NCBI GenBank assembly: GCA_964560565.1
Contig: CAZLMF010000050.1
Span: 1 to 11,365 of the forward strand
DNA: 11,365 bases
DNA from: CAZLMF01 sp964560565
GTDB lineage: Bacteria; Bacillota; Clostridia; Oscillospirales; Ruminococcaceae
Direction: 5' to 3'
In this document: piece by piece, positions 1-6,599 of the stretch
Numbering within the stretch: position 1 is the first letter of the stretch
Layout of the letters: each line of letters begins with the position of its first letter
Notes under the pieces: model-generated
What the model was told of the DNA's origin: nothing
Seen by the model: only the letters and a program-made list of their open reading frames with translations
The model's database searches: none
Translations under genes and position numbers: made by a program

Positions 1-557
1 GCAGAATGCGTGAGCGTATGGATGAGGAATGTGCAAAAACAAACCTCAACTTCTCTCTTATTGCAACCCCTGCTGAAGGACTTTCAGGTCGCTTTGTACG
101 CATAGACAAAAAGCAATACGGCTCAATACCAGGCGTAACAGACAAGGAATATTACACAAACTCCTTCCATGTGCCTGTTTACTATAAAATTAGTGCTTAT
201 GAGAAAATTAACATCGAAGCGCCTTATCATGAGCTTACTAATGCAGGTCATATCAGCTATGTTGAGCTTGACGGCGACCCTGTGAACAATATTGAAGCCT
301 TTGAAAAGGTTGTGCGCTGTATGAAGGAGTCAGGCATTGGCTACGGCTCGATTAACCACCCTGTTGATCGTGATCCTGTTTGCGGATATACAGGCATTAT
401 CGGCGAGACCTGTCCTGCTTGCGGACGCACAGAGGGCGACGGCAGAGGAGGATTTGAGCGTATCAGACGTATAACAGGTTATTTAGTTGGCACAATTGAC
501 CGCTTTAACAATGCTAAGCGTGCCGAGGAGAGAGACAGAGTAAAGCATAATATCTAA
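1..557 (+). CDS. nrdD: Anaerobic ribonucleoside-triphosphate reductase, C-terminal part (5' end outside window)
   Basis: This is the C-terminal third or so of the class III (glycyl radical) ribonucleotide reductase, which reduces ribonucleoside triphosphates to deoxyribonucleotides in the cytoplasm without oxygen. The first complete codon begins at base 3 and the frame is open to the left edge, so the ATG at base 6 is internal. Counting from that Met, the zinc-site region is DPVCGYTG...CPACGR (Cys126, Cys136, Cys139), and the radical-bearing loop is RRITGYLVG with Gly158. The protein ends with the family-typical run DRFNNAKRAEERDRVKH. Known biology: an activase, NrdG, uses S-adenosylmethionine to create the radical on the loop glycine. 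No nrdG follows; the gene ends six bases before a terminator and faces a convergent ABC transporter, so any nrdG partner must lie upstream or elsewhere. Identity is very secure; the N-terminal ATP-cone and most of the catalytic barrel cannot be judged. Confidence 0.97.
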   Translation, partial: RMRERMDEECAKTNLNFSLIATPAEGLSGRFVRIDKKQYGSIPGVTDKEYYTNSFHVPVYYKISAYEKINIEAPYHELTNAGHISYVELDGDPVNNIEAFEKVVRCMKESGIGYGSINHPVDRDPVCGYTGIIGETCPACGRTEGDGRGGFERIRRITGYLVGTIDRFNNAKRAEERDRVKHNI

Positions 558-562
558 AAATA

Positions 563-590
563 AAAACGGGCGGAATATTCCGCCCGTTTT
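563..590. terminator. Bidirectional terminator between nrdD and the ABC transporter gene
   Basis: A perfect 28-base palindrome with a G/C-rich core (ACGGGCGG / CCGCCCGT) around AATATT lies just after the nrdD stop codon. On the + strand it runs into TTTTATT. On the - strand it runs into TTTTTATTTTTAG. It can therefore end nrdD mRNA and also the convergent transporter mRNA, with the stronger U-tract on the - strand. Confidence 0.88.
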
Positions 591-600
591 ATTGCAAGCA

Positions 601-630
601 AATCCCCCACAGCGAAAGCTGTGGGGGATT
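601..630. repeat. Perfect 13-bp hairpin, 3' UTR of the ABC transporter gene
   Basis: Bases 601-613 (AATCCCCCACAGC) are the exact reverse complement of 618-630, with a GAAA loop on the + strand (TTTC on the - strand). It lies 10 bases past the stop codon of the ABC transporter gene and about 10 bases before the 563-590 terminator. No proper T-run follows it on either strand (ATTAAGG on +, ATTTGCTTG on -), so it is not a standard terminator. A 3'-end RNA-stabilising stem, an auxiliary terminator or a dispersed palindromic repeat are all possible. Confidence 0.75.
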
Positions 631-640
631 AAGGTTTATA

Positions 641-2950
641 CTATTCGCTTCTTAGTGCGATTACAGGATCTCTCTTAGCTGCCATCTTTGCAGGGATAAA
701 GCCGCCGATAAGTGTAAGTGTTACGCTGATTACAATCAATACTGTAGCGTGGATGGGGTTCATCTGAGCCACATCTGAAACATTGGACATATTTTCAATG
801 ATCGCATTAGTGGGGAATATAAGGAGCCATGCAATAAATATACCGATAGCGCCCGAGCAAACACCAATAATTCCAGTTTCAGCATTGAACACACGGGTAA
901 TATCCTTTTTCCTTGCGCCAAGTGAGCGCAGCACGCCGATTTCCTTTGTACGCTCAAGCACTGAAATGTAGGTGATAATGCCTATCATTATTACTGACAC
1001 TATAAGAGAAATAGAGGAGAATGCAATCAACACAATTGTAATTGCGCTCATAATATCGCCTGAAAGAGCGGAGAACATTGCAGCAAGGTCTGTGTATATA
1101 ATCTTATCCACATCCGCTTTACCCTCGTTAAACTCATCTAAATGGGTCAAAATTTCCTCTTTTGCGTCAAAATCAGCAGGGAAAACATAAATCATAAAGG
1201 GGGTTCCGTTTGCGCCAAGGTAGGAAAGTAGAGAGGTTTTTGTAGTCTCGCCCTGTTCGGTTGACATATCAATAATTTCGCCGCTAAGGACATTATAGTC
1301 AACTTCAGTCTGCTTTAATGCAATAGCTGATTTTGCAGAATCCTCAAGAACATAATCCACAAGTTCGGAGCTATATGCAAGACCTGAGCCTGAAACAGGA
1401 AGGTCAGCATCCTCCTTGCCTCTTAGTATTCCCACAATTGTAAGTGTAATTGAATTATCACTACTATACATTGCTTCTAGGTCGCTGTTTATTATGAAAT
1501 TATCTCCCATAGGAATATAGTAGTCATCGTTTAGTATAAGCTTGATTTCCTTGCCTAAAAAATCATCGAAAGATATTGACTCATCATTACCGTCGAGCCC
1601 TAGAGCTGATACAACAAAGTCAGGGAGCCTGTTACTTGCATCAACTGCAACAACAATATCATTCATTGATTTAGGGTAATCGCCTGCTAGGACATCATAA
1701 TTTCTTGTAACAATATCATTTTTCTCTAATGTATTTAGGTTTTTTGGCAAAGCTGTGAAATTGAGACTGGCAGCAGGTAAAATAGCTGGCGTGCCGTTTT
1801 TCTTAATCATAAGGTTTATACCTGTTGTGCGTACATACTGAATACCTGAAACTAAAGTCGGGTCAATGCTTTCTAGATGCTTGACATAATCATCTGAAAG
1901 CTTATTTGTGTGCATAATGGTCTCTACTTCAGGATCATAGGGGAAAATAGACTTCTCCTCGGTATAACTGTTTTTCTCAAGATTAGCTGCCATGTTAGTC
2001 ATGCTCTCGGCATCAATTTCCGCTGTTGCCATGGAAACTATTACAGGATAAAGAGACATTGTATCCGTTTCGAACTTTGAAATCTGCTTATCAAAGCCGT
2101 TTGAAAGGGAAAGAATTAATGCGATACCTATAATGCCGATGCTAGATGCAAATGCTGTGAGTAATGTGCGTCCCTTTTTAGTAAGGATATTGTTAAATGA
2201 AAGCTTTAGTGCTGTTAAGTATCCCATTGCAGTTTTCTTTAGCTTATAGTTGCTAGGAGGCTGTTCATCTGCGGTTATAGGGTTAGAATCGCTAATAAGC
2301 TTTCCGTCTTTTAGCTCAACAATTCGTGTTGCATACTCATTTGCAATCTCCGCATTATGAGTAACCATAATTACAAGCTTATCCTTAGCGATTTCGCGTA
2401 TAAGATTCATAATCTGTACGCTGGTTTCAGAGTCAAGAGCGCCTGTTGGCTCATCCGCAAGGATAATATCAGGGTTATTTGCAAGCGCGCGAGCAATAGC
2501 TACACGCTGCATCTGACCGCCTGAAAGCTGCGTGGGCTTTTTCTTGGCATGGTCTTTTAGTCCTACACGATCAAGCACTTCAAGAGCCTTGCGTTTGCGC
2601 TCATGTGAAGAAACGCCACTTAGCGTCATTCCCATTTCAACATTTTGCAGCACACTGATATGACTGATTAGATTATAGCTTTGGAAAATGAAGCCAACAC
2701 TGTTATTGCGGTAGCAATCCCACTCGGTGTTCTTGAACTTCTTTGTTGACTTCCCGTTAATGATAAGATCTCCGCCGTCATAACGGTCAAGTCCTCCGAT
2801 TATGTTAAGCAGGGTAGTCTTACCTGAACCACTTTGCCCTAATACGGCAATAAATTCATTCTCTCTAAATTCAAGGCTTACGCCGTTTAGCGCATGCTGA
2901 GAGAAATCTCCCGTGGTGTACTTCTTTGTGATGTTTGTGAGCTTTAGCAC
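641..2950 (-). CDS. MacB-type ABC transporter, ATP-binding domain fused to FtsX-like permease
   Basis: A 769-residue membrane protein with the ABC ATPase at the N-terminus and a MacB/FtsX-type permease behind it. ATPase motifs: Walker A GQSGSGKT (38-45), Q-loop Gln90, signature LSGGQ (142-146), Walker B IILADE with catalytic Glu167, D-loop ALD, and switch His198. A linker leads to a first membrane helix at about 262-284. Then comes a large outside domain of about 345 residues, followed by three more helices at about 636-662, 692-713 and 733-752. The stretch ERTKEIGVLRSLGA after helix 2 is the classic FtsX/MacB coupling signature. Known for this superfamily: homodimers couple ATP use to movement of the outside domain, for export of peptides or antibiotics or for signalling. 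No MacA-like adaptor, two-component system or peptide gene is in the window, so the substrate is unknown. The start is GTG, with AGAGAGGGA upstream at about seven bases. Transcription is probably monocistronic, because terminators flank it on both sides. Confidence 0.93.
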   Translation of the reverse strand: MLKLTNITKKYTTGDFSQHALNGVSLEFRENEFIAVLGQSGSGKTTLLNIIGGLDRYDGGDLIINGKSTKKFKNTEWDCYRNNSVGFIFQSYNLISHISVLQNVEMGMTLSGVSSHERKRKALEVLDRVGLKDHAKKKPTQLSGGQMQRVAIARALANNPDIILADEPTGALDSETSVQIMNLIREIAKDKLVIMVTHNAEIANEYATRIVELKDGKLISDSNPITADEQPPSNYKLKKTAMGYLTALKLSFNNILTKKGRTLLTAFASSIGIIGIALILSLSNGFDKQISKFETDTMSLYPVIVSMATAEIDAESMTNMAANLEKNSYTEEKSIFPYDPEVETIMHTNKLSDDYVKHLESIDPTLVSGIQYVRTTGINLMIKKNGTPAILPAASLNFTALPKNLNTLEKNDIVTRNYDVLAGDYPKSMNDIVVAVDASNRLPDFVVSALGLDGNDESISFDDFLGKEIKLILNDDYYIPMGDNFIINSDLEAMYSSDNSITLTIVGILRGKEDADLPVSGSGLAYSSELVDYVLEDSAKSAIALKQTEVDYNVLSGEIIDMSTEQGETTKTSLLSYLGANGTPFMIYVFPADFDAKEEILTHLDEFNEGKADVDKIIYTDLAAMFSALSGDIMSAITIVLIAFSSISLIVSVIMIGIITYISVLERTKEIGVLRSLGARKKDITRVFNAETGIIGVCSGAIGIFIAWLLIFPTNAIIENMSNVSDVAQMNPIHATVLIVISVTLTLIGGFIPAKMAAKRDPVIALRSE

Positions 2951-3021
2951 TGTGTTGTCCCTCTCTTATCTTTTTATAGATGATATTCCGCTATTAAAAA
3001 TTATAATAAAGCGGTATAATA

Positions 3022-3058
3022 AAAGCTGTAAGAAATCCTTAAGTATTTCATAAGCTTT
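3022..3058 (-). promoter_or_regulatory. Leader hairpin upstream of the ABC transporter gene
   Basis: On the - strand AAAGCT...AGCTTT encloses GAAAT...ATTTC, with CTTAAG in the loop: 11 pairs in two segments separated by a small internal loop. It lies about 70-110 bases before the GTG start. The right arm is followed by TTTATTATA on the - strand, a short U-rich tail. It could be an attenuator, an operator for a transcription factor, or chance in A/T-rich DNA. Confidence 0.4.
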
Positions 3059-3069
3059 CTCTACTTTCT

Positions 3070-3075
3070 ATTATA
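3070..3075 (-). promoter_or_regulatory. Candidate -10 box for the ABC transporter gene
   Basis: A perfect TATAAT on the - strand preceded by TGTTG. The -35 at 17 bases is poor (TTTTAA). A second TATAAT lies closer to the gene at 3000-3005, also without a good -35, so which one is used is undecided. If this one is used, the mRNA leader is about 110 bases and contains the 3022-3058 hairpin. The rest of the 268-base gap (2951-3218) shows only a weak 7-bp inverted repeat at 3142-3166 and the next gene's terminator. Confidence 0.35.
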
Positions 3076-3185
3076 CAACACTAATGATTATATTAAAATG
3101 CAATAAAGATTAAAATTACATTAGAATTCGGCTTTATTCTTGTATTGTTTAGATAGCTTACAATACTACATACAAAAAAAGAAAA

Positions 3186-3208
3186 TGCCGCCGATATTAT
3201 CGGCGGCA
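3186..3208 (-). terminator. Terminator of the unknown helical-protein gene
   Basis: The stem TGCCGCCGAT / ATCGGCGGCA (10 bp, ATT loop) is followed on the - strand by TTTTCTTTTTTTG. It begins 10 bases after the stop codon of the 3219-3788 gene. It separates that gene from the ABC transporter downstream, so the two are probably not one operon. Confidence 0.92.
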
Positions 3209-3218
3209 AACACGCGAC

Positions 3219-3788
3219 TTATACTCGAAACTGCTTAATTATTCCCCTAGACATCATATCTGCCATTATGGATGTTTGATCAAGTATATGGTCAAATTCC
3301 GCTATATCAGCAGCGAACTGACCTGTTAAGCGATACATTGCCTCATTTTCAACCATCATTAAATGGTCGTACATCATTCGTTTCCATTCTTGCTCATTCC
3401 AATGTGGATTAATTGAGGCAAGAAAAGCTGCAATTTCATCGGCATTGGAATACCATCTGCGACGCGTTTCTTCTGCTACCTTTGTATTTCCGGATCTTAC
3501 ATCACCTATTAGCTTGCCTGCAAGCAATAAATGCTCTCGCAAAAGCTTTTCAAACTCACTTGCTTTTACGCTGCCATAAAAAGGTTTTAACTCATTTGCA
3601 AAGTCTGTCGGATTGCGCAGTAGTCTTTTTGTTACAAAGGGGAGATCGGGAGAATTTGCCGCGGTGCTTACAATAAATGACCTTGTCCATATTGAATGAT
3701 CTACCCAAAGTCTACGAAACAGATTCATAAGGTTTACCTGCTGATAAGTAAAGAAGCCCTTTGGATTTACTCTTGTTCTATCTTCCAT
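3219..3788 (-). CDS. Conserved helical protein of unknown function
   Basis: A 189-residue soluble protein with no signal peptide or membrane helix; the sequence reads as almost entirely alpha-helical, probably a helix bundle. From memory, proteins of this type are widespread in Firmicutes and some are labelled acetylglutamate kinase; nothing here resembles an amino-acid kinase (no glycine-rich phosphate loop, too short), so that label should not be copied. Likely conserved landmarks are LWVDHSIWTRSF (27-38), LLRNPTDFANELKPFYG (56-72), LLREHLLLAG (82-91), RWYSNADEIAAFLASINP (111-128), YDHLMMVENEA (140-150), MADMMSRGI (175-183) and QF (186-187). His31, Glu85/His86, Asp117/Glu118, His142, Glu147, Asp166 and His167 recur on successive helices, a layout that could bind metal, but this is inference. 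The start ATG has a strong GGGGGTG ribosome site about eight bases upstream. It has its own promoter and terminator, so it stands alone and the context gives no clue to function. Confidence 0.85.
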   Translation of the reverse strand: MEDRTRVNPKGFFTYQQVNLMNLFRRLWVDHSIWTRSFIVSTAANSPDLPFVTKRLLRNPTDFANELKPFYGSVKASEFEKLLREHLLLAGKLIGDVRSGNTKVAEETRRRWYSNADEIAAFLASINPHWNEQEWKRMMYDHLMMVENEAMYRLTGQFAADIAEFDHILDQTSIMADMMSRGIIKQFRV

Positions 3789-3822
3789 TATATTTCACCC
3801 CCAATATATATAATCATGGTTT

Positions 3823-3852
3823 ATAATATGAGAGCAGCAACTAAAGTGACAA
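3823..3852 (-). promoter_or_regulatory. Sigma-A promoter of the unknown helical-protein gene
   Basis: On the - strand, -35 TTGTCA (3847-3852), an 18-base spacer and -10 TATTAT (3823-3828), each one base from consensus. The -10 is 34 bases from the ATG, giving a short leader. It points away from the queH promoter, so the 146-base gap is a divergent promoter region. Confidence 0.7.
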
Positions 3853-3883
3853 TAATAGGCATTGCCTTACACTAATGCATCGA

Positions 3884-3912
3884 TTGCGTTTAGAGTACGA
3901 ATGTGTTAAAAT
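3884..3912 (+). promoter_or_regulatory. Promoter of queH (extended -10 type)
   Basis: -10 TAAAAT (3907-3912) preceded by TGT, giving an extended -10, with a modest -35 TTGCGT (3884-3889) at a 17-base spacing. The predicted start of transcription is near 3919, just before the ribosome site. That rules out translation from an earlier in-frame ATG at 3875. Confidence 0.6.
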
Positions 3913-3921
3913 ATTGCTTGG

Positions 3922-3930
3922 AAGGGGGAG
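3922..3930 (+). promoter_or_regulatory. Ribosome binding site that sets the queH start
   Basis: AAGGGGGAG lies 4-6 bases before the ATG at 3935. The upstream in-frame ATG at 3875 has no such site and lies upstream of the predicted promoter, so the shorter protein is preferred. Confidence 0.8.
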
Positions 3931-3934
3931 TATA

Positions 3935-4450
3935 ATGAGATTACTTTTACATATGTGCTGTGGGCCTTGCTCGATTTATCCTGTAAGTGTATTTAAGCAG
4001 GAGGGAACTGACTTTGAGGGAGTATACTACAACCCCAATATTCATCCCATTGAGGAATATGAGCGGAGAATGGAGAACGTAAAGATCCTATCACAGCAGC
4101 GTAACTTTAAGGTTTCATACATTGATGGTTTTATGCAGGATAAGTGGGAGCAGTTCACAGGGGAAGATAATGAACGCTGCACAATGTGCTATACAATAAG
4201 AATGGATAAGGTGGCTGAGTACGCAAAGGCAAACGGCTTTGATGCATTCACTACATCACTCCTCATAAGCCCATATCAAAAGCATGACTTGATAAAAAGC
4301 CTCGGTGAGCGTGCCGCACAAAAGCAGGGTATAGATTTTTACTACCGTGATTTTCGCCCATATTTTCGAGAGGGACAGAGTATGGCAAAGGAAGCTGGAC
4401 TTTATCGACAGAAATATTGCGGGTGTATCATTTCAAAACCGAGTAAATAA
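3935..4450 (+). CDS. queH: Epoxyqueuosine reductase QueH
   Basis: A 171-residue cytoplasmic iron enzyme of the QueH (formerly DUF208) family. It reduces epoxyqueuosine in the tRNA wobble position to queuosine, the last step of the pathway, and it stands in for the cobalamin-dependent QueG in many anaerobes. The family cysteines are all present: CCGPC at residues 8-12, ERCTMCY (Cys82, Cys85) and the C-terminal YCGC (Cys162, Cys164). These are expected to hold the iron-sulfur cluster and adjacent iron. Other landmarks are YYNPNIHP (31-38) and TTSLLISPYQKHD (106-118). The chosen start gives MRLLLHMCCGPC, the normal short lead into the first motif; the 20 extra residues of the longer frame would be translated from promoter DNA. 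No other queuosine genes are nearby, so it is a stand-alone gene ending at a shared terminator. Confidence 0.96.
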   Translation: MRLLLHMCCGPCSIYPVSVFKQEGTDFEGVYYNPNIHPIEEYERRMENVKILSQQRNFKVSYIDGFMQDKWEQFTGEDNERCTMCYTIRMDKVAEYAKANGFDAFTTSLLISPYQKHDLIKSLGERAAQKQGIDFYYRDFRPYFREGQSMAKEAGLYRQKYCGCIISKPSK

Positions 4451-4482
4451 AAAACGGGTACGGCATTCGCCGTACCCGTTTT
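4451..4482. terminator. Bidirectional terminator between queH and the chemoreceptor gene
   Basis: A perfect 14-bp stem (AAAACGGGTACGGC and its complement) with an ATTC loop directly follows the queH stop codon. On the + strand it is followed by TTTTTG, giving a seven-T run. On the - strand it is followed by a six-T run and ATTTA. Thirteen bases separate its right end from the last base of the chemoreceptor stop codon, so one element serves both convergent genes. Confidence 0.95.
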
Positions 4483-4494
4483 TTTGTTAAAGCT

Positions 4495-6444
4495 TTACTT
4501 AAGCTTAAATTCGTCAACGATTGCCTTTAGGTCGTTGGACTGCATTAACATCTCGTCGCTGGATGCCGCACCCTCCTCAGCAGTAGCTGAGTTGTTTTGC
4601 GTAACAGAAGCGATTTGCGCCATACCTGCATTGATGCTGTCAACAGAAACTGCCTGTTCATTGGTAGCAATTGCAATTTCATCTACAAGCTTGTTTACCT
4701 CGCTTACCTTGTCAACAACAACCTGCATGGATTTTGCAGTGTCATCTGCAATCTTGATGCCGCTTCCAACGGAGTTAATTGAGCGTGCGATAAGCTCAGT
4801 TGTGGTATTAGCAGCCTCTGCACTCTTAAGTGCAAGGTTGCGTACTTCGTCAGCAACAACGGCAAAGCCCTTACCAGCGGCGCCTGCACGAGCAGCCTCA
4901 ACAGCGGCGTTAAGTGCTAAAATATTGGTTTGGAATGCAATATCATCGATGACCTTGATAATCTTAGAAATCTCTTGAGAGGATTGGTCAATGTCATTCA
5001 TTGAAGCGAGAAGTTCCTTCATATGCGCATTACCCTTGTCGATTTCAATGCCTACATCAGAAGAAAGTAGATTTGCGCTACGAGTATTATCGGCACTGAT
5101 TTTAATTTGCTCAGCGATTGTAGCAACTGTGGACGATAGTTCCTCAACAGTAGCAGCCTGCTCAGTGGTGGTTTGCGATAGGTTTTGAGCGTTAGATGCC
5201 ACCTGCTGTGCACCGTCATTGACATTGATAGCTGTTTCATTCACCTTTCTAAGGGTTTCGTTTAGAGCGCTTACAATGGTGGTAAGTGCATTCTTAATAG
5301 GAGCAAAGTCTCCTAAATAGTCAACATTAACATCAATATCTAGATTGCTATTTGATATTTCACCTAAGACACTACTTATATCACCTATATAAATATTGAG
5401 ATTTTCAATAGTTCTAGTAAGCGAGTTCGAAAGCTTCCCGACTTCATCCTTATTGGAAATTGCCTTCACTTCAGAAGTTAAGTCGCCCTGAGAAAGCAGT
5501 TCTAAGCGGTTAGTAACTTTTTTAATAGGATTTGCAATGCCATTTGCTATAAATAAACATCCAATGGCACCTAAAACCATAATGACTACAGTTAAAAGAC
5601 CAATCATTGTTAGGGTAGTGTAAAAATCTGACATCATATCATCATATTCAACTGTAACTGCAAGGGACCAACCCTCAATTCCTTCTATGGGAATATAGCT
5701 TACAAACCTTTTTACGCCGTTGAAGGTGTATGTAGAATTGCCAGTTTCGTTCGCAGTCATTTGATCTACAAAGCCTGAAATTGAATTTCCTGCATCGGAG
5801 GATTTAGCAGTTTCTGCATCAGTAGCATAATCAACTACAATATTATTATCAGGGTGAGCAATTATTGATCCGTTCTTATCAACGATAAAAGCATAACCTG
5901 TTTCGGAAATCTTTATATTATCAATAAGTTCACCAAAGGTAGTGTAGTAAATACCTCCATATAATGCGCCATAAAAATTTGTGCTGTTATTAACTTTTGT
6001 AGCAGCCATAATGGTTACTGAACCATCAGTAAGTCTTATTATTGGACTTGATATGTAGGTTTGTCCGTTCATTGCCTCTTTGAAATAATCTCTCGCAGAA
6101 ATATCAGTATCGCTATAAGTTTTCCCGTCGCCGTACGCAACAGAAAAGTCTTTAAAGGAGGATCTTTTTGCTTCTTTTGCTAGAATAGCCTCCTTTTGTG
6201 AAATTGATAAAGAATCATCAGTTATAATGCTTTGTGATGCAAGATTCTCGAGCTGTACCTTGTAAACAGAAACTGCATTTCGAATTGATTGAGCATAAGC
6301 TGTTGCATTTGAACTTAGGATGCTCTCCATGTTGGCAAGTGAATTTTGATAAAATATTACAGATACTGCACCCCCAATGACAAGACCCATTATTAATATG
6401 ATTGATAGACCCGCTGCCATTATTTTGGTTTTTATTGAACGCAT
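4495..6444 (-). CDS. Methyl-accepting chemotaxis protein (dCache-HAMP-MCP signal)
   Basis: A 649-residue transmembrane chemoreceptor. In order: membrane helix at about 12-31; an outside sensor of about 240 residues resembling a double Cache domain (SARDYFKEAMNGQ at 116-128 and FIVDKNGSIIAHP at 186-198 are Cache-like); a second helix at about 276-300; HAMP at about 300-352; a second HAMP-like linker with GDFAPIKNALTTI (378-390); then the cytoplasmic coiled-coil signalling domain. Its hairpin tip, which contacts CheA and CheW, is clear at about 502-535 (IAFQTNILALNAAVEAARAG, KGFAVVADEVRNLA). Probable methylation stretches are TTTEQAATVEELSS (425-438) and SATAEEGAASSDE (619-631). The protein ends in DEFKLK with no CheR-tethering pentapeptide. 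The ligand cannot be told from sequence. The usual amino-acid motif of Cache receptors is not evident to me. No che or flagellar genes are nearby, so it is an orphan receptor with its own promoter. Confidence 0.95.
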   Translation of the reverse strand: MRSIKTKIMAAGLSIILIMGLVIGGAVSVIFYQNSLANMESILSSNATAYAQSIRNAVSVYKVQLENLASQSIITDDSLSISQKEAILAKEAKRSSFKDFSVAYGDGKTYSDTDISARDYFKEAMNGQTYISSPIIRLTDGSVTIMAATKVNNSTNFYGALYGGIYYTTFGELIDNIKISETGYAFIVDKNGSIIAHPDNNIVVDYATDAETAKSSDAGNSISGFVDQMTANETGNSTYTFNGVKRFVSYIPIEGIEGWSLAVTVEYDDMMSDFYTTLTMIGLLTVVIMVLGAIGCLFIANGIANPIKKVTNRLELLSQGDLTSEVKAISNKDEVGKLSNSLTRTIENLNIYIGDISSVLGEISNSNLDIDVNVDYLGDFAPIKNALTTIVSALNETLRKVNETAINVNDGAQQVASNAQNLSQTTTEQAATVEELSSTVATIAEQIKISADNTRSANLLSSDVGIEIDKGNAHMKELLASMNDIDQSSQEISKIIKVIDDIAFQTNILALNAAVEAARAGAAGKGFAVVADEVRNLALKSAEAANTTTELIARSINSVGSGIKIADDTAKSMQVVVDKVSEVNKLVDEIAIATNEQAVSVDSINAGMAQIASVTQNNSATAEEGAASSDEMLMQSNDLKAIVDEFKLK

Positions 6445-6452
6445 TTTGCACA

Positions 6453-6458
6453 CTCCTT
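6453..6458 (-). promoter_or_regulatory. Ribosome binding site that sets the chemoreceptor start
   Basis: AAGGAG on the - strand lies eight bases before the ATG at 6444. The in-frame GTG at 6453 overlaps this site and could not use it. MRSIKTKIMAAG is therefore the true N-terminus, three residues shorter than the longest frame. Confidence 0.85.
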
Positions 6459-6474
6459 CAACAATCTTTAGTAT

Positions 6475-6483
6475 ATTATAACA
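6475..6483 (-). promoter_or_regulatory. Extended -10 promoter of the chemoreceptor gene
   Basis: TGTTATAAT on the - strand is a perfect extended -10 (TGn plus TATAAT), 30 bases before the ATG. No good -35 lies at 16-18 bases, which is usual for this promoter type. I do not see the motility sigma-factor pattern (TAAA with CCGATAT) here. Confidence 0.6.
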
Positions 6484-6553
6484 TAATTTTTACTGTCTAT
6501 TTGAATAGTAATTGTAAAAACAATATGAACAAGATATATATTTTTTATGACGA

Positions 6554-6578
6554 AAAAAGCCGCAAAAAGCGGCTTTTT
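6554..6578 (-). terminator. Terminator of enolase
   Basis: The stem AAAAAGCCGC / GCGGCTTTTT has a five-base loop and is followed on the - strand by TTTTTTCG. It lies 21 bases beyond the enolase stop codon and before the chemoreceptor promoter. It separates two genes that run in the same direction. Confidence 0.92.
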
Positions 6579-6599
6579 GAGTCATCATATTATTGAAAG

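Noticed and set aside
372..422. The nrdD zinc region has DPVC where class III reductases such as E. coli NrdD have a CxxC pair, leaving three cysteines.
   Set aside because: I recall DPVCGY as a common form in Firmicutes NrdD, so it is probably normal for the group and not a damaged site.
3142..3166. Inverted repeat GTATTGT...ACAATAC with an 11-base spacer upstream of the ABC transporter.
   Set aside because: Seven A/T-rich pairs with a long spacer, about 190 bases or more from the start codon; likely chance, though an operator cannot be excluded.
3875..3934. Twenty extra N-terminal codons of queH from an upstream ATG.
   Set aside because: They cover the promoter and ribosome site, and the internal ATG gives the normal QueH N-terminus.
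4484..4978. A 164-codon open frame on the + strand.
   Set aside because: Antisense to the chemoreceptor signalling domain; its Ser/Ala-rich reading is the expected complement of that repetitive coil.
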